In this document: positions 46,108 to 55,504 of the stretch, one piece after another | Layout of the letters: each line of letters starts with the position of its first letter | Position numbering within the stretch: the first letter of the stretch is position 1 | Source: Rhizobium sp. Root708 | Lineage (GTDB): Bacteria; Pseudomonadota; Alphaproteobacteria; Rhizobiales; Rhizobiaceae | NCBI RefSeq assembly: GCF_001429725.1 | Contig: NZ_LMHV01000041.1 | Coordinates: 124,001-188,000 of the forward strand | DNA: 64,000 nt | Direction of reading: 5' to 3' | Made by a program: the position numbers and the translations under genes | The notes under the pieces: model-generated | What the model was told of the DNA's origin: nothing | The model's input: only the letters and a program-made list of their open reading frames with translations | Databases searched by the model: none

Positions 46108-47244
46108 TCAACGTACGATAGCTTCGCGGGTTTGGCGCAGAGCCTTCATCACAGTCTCGTTGAGGTTCAGATGGCCCTTTACGAGGTCTGGCGGCGTCAA
46201 TGCCATCCATCGGTTCAGCGATACATCCGTGCAGAGGCGACTGTTGAAGACGTTGATCACCTTGACCGGCGTGGTGCCTGTGTTCTCGATGTAATGGCCC
46301 AGGGTACGCGGTACGAAGCCGACGTCGCCGGCGCGATAGTTGAACGTTCGTGCTTTCGACGTGGCATCGAAAACCGTCATTCGCGCTTCGCCTTCGACGT
46401 AGTACTGCCATTCGTCGGCGTCCGGATGCCAATGCATCTCCCGCATCCCGCCCGGCTCGATCTCGATGATCAGCGCGGAAAGCGTCGTTACCGGGAAGTT
46501 GCGCGCATCGATCGTCTTCACCGACCCGCCCATGTAACCGACCGCCGGGATTTCGGAGGAATGGAAGACATAGGACAAGGGCGGCGGGCTGTTGGGCAGC
46601 AGTCGGCGCACGGCATCAAGCGGTGCCGGCACCGGGAGTCGGAAGATGTATTTCTCCGATTTCGGAATGTCGGCGAAATTTTCGCTGGCGACGCCGAAAT
46701 TCTTCGCAAGGACGCTCGGCGGAGTGTGCGCCATGTATTCGGTGATCAGCAGCGTCTCGTTCTCGGAGAAATTGCCGTCGTCAAACACGAGAAGGAATTC
46801 CGTTCCCACTTCAAGGCCCTGGATCGAGTGCGGCACACCGGCGGGCACGAGCCAGACGTCGCCCGGCTCGAGGTCGTCGATCGAGAGATTTCCTTCCGGA
46901 TCAACAATGGTAAGGCGAGCGGTTCCCTGCAGGATATAGGCCCACTCGGCTTCCTTGTGCCAATGCAGTTCACGGACCACGCCAGGACCGAGGCGCATGT
47001 TCACGCCGGCCATGCTCTTGGCAACCGGAAATTCGCGCACGGTCACCTCGCGCGCCCAACCACCATCCTCGAGACGGTTGTGAGCCATCGCGAACGGGAA
47101 TCTCAGGTTTGGCAACGAGCCGTTGTCTGTTTCCGGCGGGATCAGAACATCGGGGTTCTGCAGATCGAGCTCGATGTTGCGAGGACCGGGATCATCCGCT
47201 CCCCTGGTGCCACGGATCGGTTGAATGGTTTCGTGCTTGTTCAT
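46108..47244 (-). CDS. oxdC: Oxalate decarboxylase (bicupin)
   Basis: A 378-residue protein with two cupin domains. Each has the Mn-binding motif: HWHKEAEWAYILQGTARL in the first and HWHPDADEWQYYVEGEARM in the second. The flexible lid in domain 1 reads SENET, keeping the Ser-Glu-Asn of decarboxylases rather than the oxidase-type lid. It should convert oxalate to formate and CO2. No signal peptide, so cytoplasmic. It follows the formate dehydrogenase gene by 94 bases in the same direction, so the formate made can be oxidised at once. Confidence 0.9.
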   Translation of the reverse strand: MNKHETIQPIRGTRGADDPGPRNIELDLQNPDVLIPPETDNGSLPNLRFPFAMAHNRLEDGGWAREVTVREFPVAKSMAGVNMRLGPGVVRELHWHKEAEWAYILQGTARLTIVDPEGNLSIDDLEPGDVWLVPAGVPHSIQGLEVGTEFLLVFDDGNFSENETLLITEYMAHTPPSVLAKNFGVASENFADIPKSEKYIFRLPVPAPLDAVRRLLPNSPPPLSYVFHSSEIPAVGYMGGSVKTIDARNFPVTTLSALIIEIEPGGMREMHWHPDADEWQYYVEGEARMTVFDATSKARTFNYRAGDVGFVPRTLGHYIENTGTTPVKVINVFNSRLCTDVSLNRWMALTPPDLVKGHLNLNETVMKALRQTREAIVR

Positions 47245-47338
47245 TGGGAATCCTCTGATTTTACGGTCTTTGGCGATGACCAAGGCCAGTGGCTGCCTGC
47301 CCTTGGTCGTGACGACACTCCCGGCAAGAGACGCAGAG

Positions 47339-48511
47339 TTAGGCAAGTTTGTAGGAAGCAGCGCCGGTGCCGGCGAGATTGCCGGCGTCGACGATCAGGT
47401 ATTCCGGGCGGATCGGTGCGCCCTCAAGGAAGTTCTGCAGGATTTCGAGGGTACCGGCGGCATACCGAGCCTGTCCGGAGAGCGACGCCCCTGACATATG
47501 CGGCACCATTCCCTGGTGCGGCATGGTCCGCCACGGATGATCTGCCGGCGCGGGCTGCGGGAACCAGACGTCGCCGCCGTAGCCTGCGAGAGTGCCGTTT
47601 TCCAGCGCACGAACGACCGCGTCGCGATCGCACAACTTCCCGCGCGCCGTATTGATGAGATAGCTGCCAGGCTTCATCAGCGCGAACATCTTGTCATCGA
47701 ACATGTGCTCGGTCGACGGATAGAGCGGCGTTTGCAGGTTGACGACATCGCAGACCTTGACGAGATCGTGCGGCGTCGCGTGATAGGCAAGATTCAGCTC
47801 CATCTCCACGGCCGGCGAAAGGCGGTGAGGATCGTAGTAGTGAAGATGGACATCGAAGGGCTTCAGGCGACGAAGCACGGCCAGGCCGATGCGGCCTGCG
47901 GCGATCGTTCCGAAATGCATGCCTTCAAGATCGTAACTGCGGCTGACGCAATCGGCGATGTTCCAGCCTCCGGAATTGGCAATCTCGTGAGCCGGAAGAT
48001 AGTTTCGGACCAGCGACAAGACAGTCATGACGACGTGCTCGGCCACGCTGATGCTGTTCGAGAACGTGACCTCGGCAACGGTGATGCCGTGGTCCGCCGC
48101 GGCCTTGAGATCGACGTGATCAGAACCGATGCCGGCCGTGAGAGCGAGCTTGAGCTTCTTGGCTTTAGCAATGCGCTCGGCAGTCAGGTATGCCGGCCAG
48201 AAAGGCTGCGAAATGACAACGTCCGCGTCGGCGAGGTGACGGTCGAACTCGGAGTTTTCACCGTCCTTGTCACTGGTTACGACGAGCTCGTGGCCGTGCG
48301 AGGCGAGGTATGGCCGCAAGCCAAGCTCACCGGAAACGCAACCAACCAATTCACCCGGTTTGAAGCCAAGTGTTTCTCTTGGCGACGGCACGGTCTGGCC
48401 ATTCGGATAGGCTTTGATGAAAGGGATATTGTCCCGAGCGTACTTGGGCGGATAGCCTGTCTTGGGATCCGGGAAAAGTACGCAAAGAATCTTGGCCACT
48501 GGGCTCTCCAT
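47339..48511 (-). CDS. fdh: NAD-dependent formate dehydrogenase
   Basis: A 390-residue D-hydroxyacid-dehydrogenase-fold FDH, close to the Pseudomonas sp. 101 enzyme as I remember it. Conserved blocks include SGELGLRPYLASHGHELVVT, QPFWPAYLT, GTIAAGRIGLAVL (NAD loop), the Asp of HYYDPHRL for NAD specificity, the catalytic Arg in NTARGKLCDRDAV, Gln in WFPQPAPADHPW and His in VPHMSGAS. It oxidises formate to CO2 and yields NADH. First gene of the two-gene unit with oxalate decarboxylase. Start at 48511 gives the family N-terminus. Confidence 0.93.
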   Translation of the reverse strand: MESPVAKILCVLFPDPKTGYPPKYARDNIPFIKAYPNGQTVPSPRETLGFKPGELVGCVSGELGLRPYLASHGHELVVTSDKDGENSEFDRHLADADVVISQPFWPAYLTAERIAKAKKLKLALTAGIGSDHVDLKAAADHGITVAEVTFSNSISVAEHVVMTVLSLVRNYLPAHEIANSGGWNIADCVSRSYDLEGMHFGTIAAGRIGLAVLRRLKPFDVHLHYYDPHRLSPAVEMELNLAYHATPHDLVKVCDVVNLQTPLYPSTEHMFDDKMFALMKPGSYLINTARGKLCDRDAVVRALENGTLAGYGGDVWFPQPAPADHPWRTMPHQGMVPHMSGASLSGQARYAAGTLEILQNFLEGAPIRPEYLIVDAGNLAGTGAASYKLA

Positions 48512-49057
48512 TGGTTTCGCGCCGTTTCGGTGCCGCGAGGGCACAGGCTCTCGTTTGCAGGAGAGGCGCTTTGGCTCCACTGCAGGACAAGTCGGGGTCG
48601 GCTTTCGATTTCAATAAATGGTGCATCACCCAATCCGGATATGATCCGGGTTGGCATCGTTGCGCCTTGTTTCATCAACGATGTGAAGGTAATTCGCCGG
48701 GTTACGAACCGCATCTATACAAAGGTTTAGACGCATTAGATCGATGGATCATGCCCCACGTGCTCGCGGAATTGACGTGTATCAAGCCATGCGCTTGCAG
48801 CAGCGTCATCCAAGCGGACGTTCGCTTATCTCGCTGCGGTCGATGTATATTCTGGTCACCTACGCGGCTCTCTATCCCGCAGTTCGCTGCTCCACGTCGA
48901 CGCAATTGCACATCGGATAACTCTCAAGACTATTGCGAATAGTCTTGGCCGATTTCTCTGATAGGCCTTTGTCCGGTACCGCCTAAACGTAGGTATAGAT
49001 GCCCGTTCTTTGCGTCGCGAATAACATCTTCGGAGCTGTTATCGACGGAGAATTTTC
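48512..49057. other. Intergenic region between divergent fdh and RND genes
   Basis: About 545 bases between the leftward fdh and the rightward RND adaptor gene. It should contain both promoters. ORFs overlap it on both strands but none has a ribosome site or a domain, and I see no conserved RNA structure, repeat or operator I can name. Confidence 0.4.
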
Positions 49058-50233
49058 ATGCTGACTGGTCCGAGAATAGTGTTCCGGCACTCCTTGATGA
49101 AGGCTGCCTCGACCATCTTGATATGCGGCGCGCCGGCGTGCGGCTTTGTTGCCGAGTCCTCCCTTGCGGCCGACAGCGCTGTGGCGGGTCCCTCGACCGT
49201 TCCGGTTCAAGTCGCCAGTCCTGTGATCAGCGACGTTCCAATCTACCTGGATGGCTTGGGCGCCGTGCAGGCGTTCAATACGGTCGCGGTCAAGTCTCGC
49301 GTCGACGGACAATTGCAGAGCGTCAATTTCATCGAGGGGCAGTATGTGAAGAAGGGGGACCTGCTGGCGGTCATCGACCCTCGTCCATACCAGGCCGCGC
49401 TCGATCAGGCGGTGGCCAAGATTCAACAGGACGAAGCCGATCTGGCCAACGCTAAGTTTTTGCTCGGCAAAGACCAGAAGCTCTCGGAACAGGGGATCAC
49501 AACGCAAGAGACTCTTGAGGCGCAGGAGAGCCAGGTGAGCCAGCTGGTCGCGCAGCTCGCCCAAGACAAGGCGGCCAAAGCGGCGGCTGATATTTCGCTT
49601 TCTTACACCCAGATAACGTCGCCGATCGACGGGCGCACAGGTATTCGCCTGATCGACGCCGGCAATCAGATCCAGACCACGGATTCCGGCGGCATCGTCG
49701 TGGTGACGGAGATGCAACCGATCTCGGTCATTTCAACGCTCAGAGAAGATGATCTGCCGTCCGTTCAGCAAGCGCAGAAACAAGGTCCTGTCGAGGTCGA
49801 GGCGCTCAGCAGCGACAAGTCGAGCAAGCTGGCGACCGGCCACCTTTCCCTGATCGACAATGAAATCGATCAGTCCAGCGGGACAATCCGCATCAAGTCG
49901 GAGTTCCAGAACGCCGATAATGCATTGTGGCCCGGCCAGTTTGTCACGCTCAGGCTCCGGGATCGAACTCTCTCAGGCGCGCTGACCGTGCCGTCATCCG
50001 CTCTCCAGCGGGGAACCGATGGTTTCTACGTCTACGTCGTCAATCCAGACTCCACCGTTTCGGTCAGACAGGTCTCTCCCGGGCCGATTGAAGACGGCAA
50101 AGCGGCCATCACCACCGGGCTGGCGGCATCCGACAAGGTCGTGACCCAAGGCCAGTATCGGCTGCAGGAAGGAACGAAGGTTTCCTTCACTCCCATCCAA
50201 ACTTCCACAACCTCCGCAAGCAAGGTGAACTAG
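49058..50233 (+). CDS. RND efflux periplasmic adaptor (MdtA/AcrA-like)
   Basis: A 391-residue membrane fusion protein. An N-terminal signal-like segment (about 14-38) precedes the biotinyl-lipoyl domain (VKSRVDGQLQSVNFIEGQYV), a helical hairpin (about 120-185, Gln/Ala-rich coiled coil), the second lipoyl half (ITSPIDGRTGIRLIDAGNQI) and a beta-barrel/MP domain. It bridges the inner-membrane pump to an outer-membrane channel. A GACGGAG site precedes the ATG. It is followed 3 bases later by the pump gene. No TolC-like gene is present, so an unlinked channel is needed. Confidence 0.9.
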   Translation: MLTGPRIVFRHSLMKAASTILICGAPACGFVAESSLAADSAVAGPSTVPVQVASPVISDVPIYLDGLGAVQAFNTVAVKSRVDGQLQSVNFIEGQYVKKGDLLAVIDPRPYQAALDQAVAKIQQDEADLANAKFLLGKDQKLSEQGITTQETLEAQESQVSQLVAQLAQDKAAKAAADISLSYTQITSPIDGRTGIRLIDAGNQIQTTDSGGIVVVTEMQPISVISTLREDDLPSVQQAQKQGPVEVEALSSDKSSKLATGHLSLIDNEIDQSSGTIRIKSEFQNADNALWPGQFVTLRLRDRTLSGALTVPSSALQRGTDGFYVYVVNPDSTVSVRQVSPGPIEDGKAAITTGLAASDKVVTQGQYRLQEGTKVSFTPIQTSTTSASKVN

Positions 50234-50236
50234 CCG

Positions 50237-53200
50237 ATGTCGATCAGCTCTTGGTTCATTCAAAGGCCCATCGCGACCTCGCTGTTGATGGCCGGACTTT
50301 TCGCCGTGGGGGTTGCAGCATATCCCTTGCTGCCGGTCGCCCCCCTGCCCCAGGTCGACTTTCCAACGATCCAGGTTTCGACGCAGCTTCCGGGCGCGGA
50401 CCCCAAGACCATGGCGTCTTCGGTGACGCAGCCACTGGAACGACAGTTCGGGCAAATTCCCGGCGTCACCCAGATGACATCAAGCAGCACGCTCGGAAGC
50501 AGCTCGATTACCCTTCAGTTTGACCTGTCCCGCAATGTGGACGGCGCCGCACAGGACGTCCAGACAGCCATCAACGCTGCCGGCGGGCAATTGCCGACAG
50601 GCCTTCCATCCCCGCCCACCTATCGCAAGGTAAATCCAGCCGACCCACCGGTCATGGTCCTCGCTCTCACATCGAATACGGCACCCCTGACGCAGGTGGA
50701 TGACTTCTCCGAAAGCATCCTTTCACAACACATCAGCCAGCTCAGCGGCGTTTCGCAGGTTCTGGTGTTTGGTCAGCAAAAGCCAGCCGTGCGGCTGCAG
50801 ATCGAGCCACGCAAGATCGCGGAGCTTGGCCTGGGACTGGAAGACGTTCGCACAGCAGTGACGGCTCTCACCACCGACTCCCCGAAGGGAAGCATACAGG
50901 GCAAAGAGCGAACCTACACCCTCTACGACAACGATCAGATCCTTCAGGCAGCTCCCTGGAACGACGCAATCGTTGCCTACAAGAACGGCGCGCCGGTTCG
51001 CATCCGCGATATCGGGCAGGCCGTCGATGCCGCGGAAAATACGCAGCTCGCAGCCTGGTCGAACGGAAAGCCCGCGATCCTCCTCGCGGTGTTCAAGCTG
51101 CCGGGCGCCAACGTCATCGACACGGTCGAACAAATCAAAGCTGAACTGCCTGGCCTGCAGCTGCTTGCTCCCGCTGATATTCATCTCGATATTCTGAGCG
51201 ACAGGACAGTCACCATCCGGGCTTCGGTGCTCGATGTCGAGACGACGCTGATGATCACCGTCGCCTTGGTGGTGGCCGTGATTTTTATCTTCCTTCGAAG
51301 CTTCTGGGCCACGGTCATCCCGAGCGTAACGGTACCGCTGGCGCTCATGGCCACGCTCGCGCTGATGTATGTGGCCGGCTTCAGCCTGGATAACCTGTCG
51401 CTGATGGGGCTGAGTATTGCGGTCGGATTCGTGGTCGATGACGCCATCGTCATGATCGAGAACATCCAGCGGCACATGGAGATGGGAAAGACGCCTTTTC
51501 GGGCCGCGCTCGACGGGGCTCAGGAAATCGGGTTCACTATTGTTTCCATCAGCATTTCGCTGGTCGCGGTGTTCATCCCGCTGCTCTTGATGGGTGGCAT
51601 TGTCGGCGAACTCCTCAGGGAATTCGCGATCACGGTCACGATGACCATCATTGTTTCGGCTCTCATCTCGTTGACAATCACCCCGATGATGAGCTCGCGG
51701 TTCTTGAAACCTGAGAACAAGGCAGCGCATGGCCGCGCCTATCTGGTCTTCGAACGCGGTTTCGATCATTTGCTGTCTGGCTATCGGCGATCGCTGGACG
51801 TAGCACTGCGCTATCATCGCATCACCTTCGCGATCTTCCTCGCGTCGCTCGGTGCAACGGCATTTGTGTTCATCCAGATTCCCAAGGGCTTTTTCCCGAC
51901 CCAAGATACCGGCCTGATCACCGGCGTCCTCGAAGCCTCGCAGGACATATCCTTCAAGAAGATGTCGCAGCTTCAGCTTGAAGCCGACCGGATCGTCCGA
52001 AGTGATCCGGCAATCGCCACCGTCGGCATGCAGGTTGGTGGCGGCGCGGGCTCAACATTGAACGTCAGCCGTATGTTCATCACCCTCAAGCCGCTCGACG
52101 AGCGGGACGCGTCAGCGACTGGCATTATCGAAAGACTGCGCCCGAAGCTGGCGCGGCTGGAAGGCGCACAGCTCTTTCTGCAGGCGGCCCAGGATATCAA
52201 CGTTGGGGGACGAAGTGCTGCGACGCAGTTCCAGTATACCCTCCAGGACGGCAATCCGGCGGAGTTGAATGATTGGGCAGACAAGCTTCTGGCCAAATTC
52301 AAGACCCTTCCGGAACTCGCCGACGTCGCGACCGACCAGCAGAACGGCGGGGCCACGGTGACGTTGCAGATCGATCGAGATCAAGCCTCTCGGTTCGGCA
52401 TCCCGCCTCAGCTGATTGACAGCACGCTTGATGACGCCTTCGGCCAGCGGCAGATCACCCAGTATTTCACCGATCTCAACAGCTATCATGTCGTGCTTGA
52501 GGTGGCTCCCGAGTTTCAGCATTCGCCGGATGCGATAGACAACCTCTATCTGAAATCGCCGCTGACCGGACAGCAGGTTCCGTTGAATCAGTTGGTAAAG
52601 CAAACGACCGAGCCCAATGCCGCGCTGGCCGTAAACCACCAGAGCCAGTTTCCGTCGGTAACGCTGTCCTTCAATCTGTCGAAGGGTACCGCCCTCAGTC
52701 AGGCTGTCGCGGCGATTTCCCGGGCCGAACACGAGTTGAACAAGCCAGCAACGCTCATCAGCACGTTTCAGGGCAATGCGCAGGCCTTTCAATCTTCGCT
52801 TGCAACAGAACCCGTTCTGGTTCTTGCAGCTCTCATCGTGATCTATCTGATCCTCGGAGTTCTCTACGAGAGCTACCTGCATCCGCTTACAATTCTGTCG
52901 ACCCTGCCGTCAGCCGGATTGGGTGCTCTCACCATGCTTTGGCTGTTCGGATTCGACTTCACAGTGATTGCGCTCATTGGCGTCATTCTCCTCATCGGTA
53001 TCGTGAAGAAGAACGGCATCATGATCGTGGATTTCGCGATCGAGGCACAGCGACAGTCCGGATTGTCACCCGAGGATGCCATTCGGCAGGCATGCCTGCT
53101 GCGCTTCCGGCCGATCATCATGACAACCGCAGCTGCCATTCTCGCGGGCGTTCCTCTGATGTTGGGTCACGGAACGGGATCGGAGCTGCGCCAGCCTCTG

Positions 53201-53344
53201 GGTTACGCAATCGTTGGCGGTCTGCTGATCAGTCAGATGATGACGCTCTACACCACGCCAGTCGTCTATCTCTATCTTGAGCAACTGAGCTCGATGTTCA
53301 GACGGCGCGGATCCGTGGAGACTCCCACCGAGGCCGCCCGATAG
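50237..53344 (+). CDS. RND multidrug efflux permease (MdtB/MdtC-like)
   Basis: A 1035-residue pump of the HAE1/AcrB class. It has one N-terminal helix, two large periplasmic loops and about 11 further helices. The proton-relay Asp pair is D401-D402 in VGFVVDDAIVMIENIQRH. The start IQRPIATSLLMAGLFAVGVA and the docking/porter region VLEASQDISFKK are characteristic. It exports hydrophobic drugs, dyes or bile/phenolic compounds using proton influx. It is in one operon with the adaptor (3-base gap). Given the phenolic-acid pathway in the window, export of toxic aromatics is possible but unproven. Confidence 0.93.
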   Translation: MSISSWFIQRPIATSLLMAGLFAVGVAAYPLLPVAPLPQVDFPTIQVSTQLPGADPKTMASSVTQPLERQFGQIPGVTQMTSSSTLGSSSITLQFDLSRNVDGAAQDVQTAINAAGGQLPTGLPSPPTYRKVNPADPPVMVLALTSNTAPLTQVDDFSESILSQHISQLSGVSQVLVFGQQKPAVRLQIEPRKIAELGLGLEDVRTAVTALTTDSPKGSIQGKERTYTLYDNDQILQAAPWNDAIVAYKNGAPVRIRDIGQAVDAAENTQLAAWSNGKPAILLAVFKLPGANVIDTVEQIKAELPGLQLLAPADIHLDILSDRTVTIRASVLDVETTLMITVALVVAVIFIFLRSFWATVIPSVTVPLALMATLALMYVAGFSLDNLSLMGLSIAVGFVVDDAIVMIENIQRHMEMGKTPFRAALDGAQEIGFTIVSISISLVAVFIPLLLMGGIVGELLREFAITVTMTIIVSALISLTITPMMSSRFLKPENKAAHGRAYLVFERGFDHLLSGYRRSLDVALRYHRITFAIFLASLGATAFVFIQIPKGFFPTQDTGLITGVLEASQDISFKKMSQLQLEADRIVRSDPAIATVGMQVGGGAGSTLNVSRMFITLKPLDERDASATGIIERLRPKLARLEGAQLFLQAAQDINVGGRSAATQFQYTLQDGNPAELNDWADKLLAKFKTLPELADVATDQQNGGATVTLQIDRDQASRFGIPPQLIDSTLDDAFGQRQITQYFTDLNSYHVVLEVAPEFQHSPDAIDNLYLKSPLTGQQVPLNQLVKQTTEPNAALAVNHQSQFPSVTLSFNLSKGTALSQAVAAISRAEHELNKPATLISTFQGNAQAFQSSLATEPVLVLAALIVIYLILGVLYESYLHPLTILSTLPSAGLGALTMLWLFGFDFTVIALIGVILLIGIVKKNGIMIVDFAIEAQRQSGLSPEDAIRQACLLRFRPIIMTTAAAILAGVPLMLGHGTGSELRQPLGYAIVGGLLISQMMTLYTTPVVYLYLEQLSSMFRRRGSVETPTEAAR

Positions 53345-53417
53345 CGAAAACGCGCAGTCGCGCCCCTAGGCCAACAACGCGTCGATCCGTTTTCCTCGAT
53401 TTCAGGAGACCTACAAA

Positions 53418-53753
53418 ATGCAACTCAAACAATTTCGGAAGAACTTACGGCTCGCCCTGGTCCCGGTTTCGCTTTCCGCGATATTCCTTCTGGATATCCT
53501 GGGACCGTTCGATCCGGTGATCACCGTTCTCTACATTCCCGTCATCGTCATATCGACGCGAATTTTCCCGAAGGGCATTGTGACCTATCTCGGTCTTGTG
53601 TGCGTGGTCCTGACCTGCGCGAGTTTCGTGCTCGGACACGTCGAAGGCTTCGACAAGGTAAGGCTCGGGCAGTTTGCCGCGATCCTGCTTGCAATCACGG
53701 CAACCACCTCGTTTGCCGTATGGCTTCCAAACTCGAACCGGCTAGGCGAATAG
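53418..53753 (+). CDS. Free-standing multi-helix membrane protein (MASE-like, truncated sensor)
   Basis: A 111-residue protein with three to four transmembrane helices (VPVSLSAIFLLDILG, ITVLYIPVIVISTRIF, YLGLVCVVLTCASFVLGH, FAAILLAITATTSF). Its helix layout, including the Asp/Gly between helices and the VLYIPV motif, resembles the N-terminal membrane sensor of the kinase at 37113. Here no PAS, kinase or GGDEF domain follows, so it looks like a sensor stripped of its output domain. A CAGGAGAC ribosome site is present, so it is probably expressed. Function unknown. Confidence 0.6.
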   Translation: MQLKQFRKNLRLALVPVSLSAIFLLDILGPFDPVITVLYIPVIVISTRIFPKGIVTYLGLVCVVLTCASFVLGHVEGFDKVRLGQFAAILLAITATTSFAVWLPNSNRLGE

Positions 53754-53857
53754 GCGTAGCGTTTGCGGGGCTGCAGATATCGAGAACGCCTGTCTTCAAG
53801 ACCGGAACAAAAAGGGCCGACGTAGCATTTGCGCTAGGCCGGCCCGACATTGCCAGT

Positions 53858-55363
53858 TTAAGCAGCCGCGAACGGCACAGCCACGAAGGTCTTGTTTTCG
53901 CCGCGCTGTATCAGCAGCAGCACTGACTTCTTTTCGTCCTTCGCCGCGGTCGCAACCGCGCTCTTGGCTTCACTGGCATCGTGTACAGCCTTGCCGTTGA
54001 CCGATACGATGATGTCACCGGCTTTGAGGCCTGCCTCGGCCGCCGGCTTATCGGGCGCGACATCCGCTACAACAGCACCTTCGACATCCTCGGAGACACC
54101 GACGCGCTCGCGCACCTGCGGTGTCAGGTCGCCGAGCGATACTCCGATCCGCGGACCGGTCGGCGCTGCTTTGTCGTCGGCCTTGAACGACGCCTTCTCC
54201 GGCTTGCCGTCGTCGTTTCCGCCGATCGCAACGTTCAGGTCGAGACTCTTTCCGTCACGCCAGACCGTAATGGTCTGCTTGTCGCCAGGCGAGAGATCCG
54301 CGACGAGCCGCGAGAGGTCCTTCGGCGTGGAGACTGTCTTGTCGCCGACAGCGGTAATCGCATCGCCCTGCTCGATACCGGCGCGGGCCGCGGGAGAACC
54401 CTTCGTCACGTCAGCAACCAGTGCTCCGGCCGGCTTTGCCAGCCCGATCGCATCGGCAACGTCCTGCGAGACTGGCTGGATTTGGACACCGAGATAGCCA
54501 TGGTCGATGGAGCCGTTCTTTTGGAGCTTGGCGACGATCATCTTCGCCTGATCGGCGGGAATAGCGAAGCCTACGCCCACGCTGCCGCCGTTAGGCGAGT
54601 AGATCGCCGTGTTGATGCCGACAACCTTGCCGTCGCTGTCCACGAGCGGACCACCCGAGTTGCCATGGTTGATCGGTGCGTCGATCTGGATGAAGTCGTC
54701 ATAGGGACCACTATGCAGGTCCCTGCCGCGGGCGGATACGATACCTGCGGTGACCGTCGTCCCGATGCCAAACGGGTTGCCGATAGCAAGCACCTGATCG
54801 CCAAGTCTCAGCTTGTCGGAGTCACCCCAAGCTACGGTCGGAAGCTCCTTCTTCGCGTCCACCTTGACGACAGCGAGATCGGCCTTTGGATCAGCGCCGA
54901 CGAGCTTGGCGGACAGTTCAGTCCCGTCATCCAATGTCACCTTGATATCCGTGGCATTCGCGATCACGTGGTTGTTGGTCACGATGTAGCCGTCCGGGCT
55001 GATGATGAAGCCCGATCCGAGCGCCTGTGCGCGCTCGCCGGATTGCGGACCGGGAGCCTGTTGAGGCACCGGAATGCCCTGCTGTTCGAAGAATTGCTTG
55101 AACTGCTCCTGCATCTGCGAATTGTCGTCGCCGTCTTGCTGGGCCGGCGCTTTCATCGTCGTAACGATCGTCACGACAGCCGGCTTGTCGGCATCGACGA
55201 CCGAGGAAAAGGAATTGCCGGCAGACGATCCCGAGATCGAAGCGCTTGCCGGCGTGGCGAACGCCGACGACGTTTCAAGAGCGAGCGGAATGGAAGCAGC
55301 GCCAACAACAAATGCTGCACCGAGAAGGGCCACCGACCGGCGGCGTTTGATAATGTTCGTCAC
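53858..55363 (-). CDS. Do/DegP-family periplasmic serine protease
   Basis: A 501-residue protease with a signal anchor in the first 35 residues and a trypsin-like domain. The triad is His132 (TNNHVIANA), Asp162 (ADLAVVKVD) and Ser236 (INHGNSGGPLVD). Two PDZ domains follow (about 265-360 and 395-490). It degrades or refolds damaged envelope proteins in the periplasm. A Gln-rich LA-loop-like region at about 78-105 (QMQEQFKQFFEQQGIPVPQQ) is typical of rhizobial DegP. Rhizobia have several copies, so the exact paralogue cannot be named. Confidence 0.92.
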   Translation of the reverse strand: MTNIIKRRRSVALLGAAFVVGAASIPLALETSSAFATPASASISGSSAGNSFSSVVDADKPAVVTIVTTMKAPAQQDGDDNSQMQEQFKQFFEQQGIPVPQQAPGPQSGERAQALGSGFIISPDGYIVTNNHVIANATDIKVTLDDGTELSAKLVGADPKADLAVVKVDAKKELPTVAWGDSDKLRLGDQVLAIGNPFGIGTTVTAGIVSARGRDLHSGPYDDFIQIDAPINHGNSGGPLVDSDGKVVGINTAIYSPNGGSVGVGFAIPADQAKMIVAKLQKNGSIDHGYLGVQIQPVSQDVADAIGLAKPAGALVADVTKGSPAARAGIEQGDAITAVGDKTVSTPKDLSRLVADLSPGDKQTITVWRDGKSLDLNVAIGGNDDGKPEKASFKADDKAAPTGPRIGVSLGDLTPQVRERVGVSEDVEGAVVADVAPDKPAAEAGLKAGDIIVSVNGKAVHDASEAKSAVATAAKDEKKSVLLLIQRGENKTFVAVPFAAA

Positions 55364-55504
55364 GATATCAGTCCTGAGAAGAGTTGCTCAAACCGCGTGA
55401 ATTCGTAACTCATCGCGTGGACTAGATATGAAACTACAAGTACGGATTTACAAATTAAAGGTTAGTTACATTCTCATTGCGAATATTTAATACATTACTT
55501 CCAG

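Noticed and set aside
53981-55408. A 475-codon rightward ORF opposite the degP gene
   Set aside because: It is the antisense shadow of a well-supported protease gene; the translation is Arg/Asp-rich without domains or a ribosome site. The same reasoning removes long antisense frames at 46132-47655, 7458-8705, 8737-10050 and 59921-61060.
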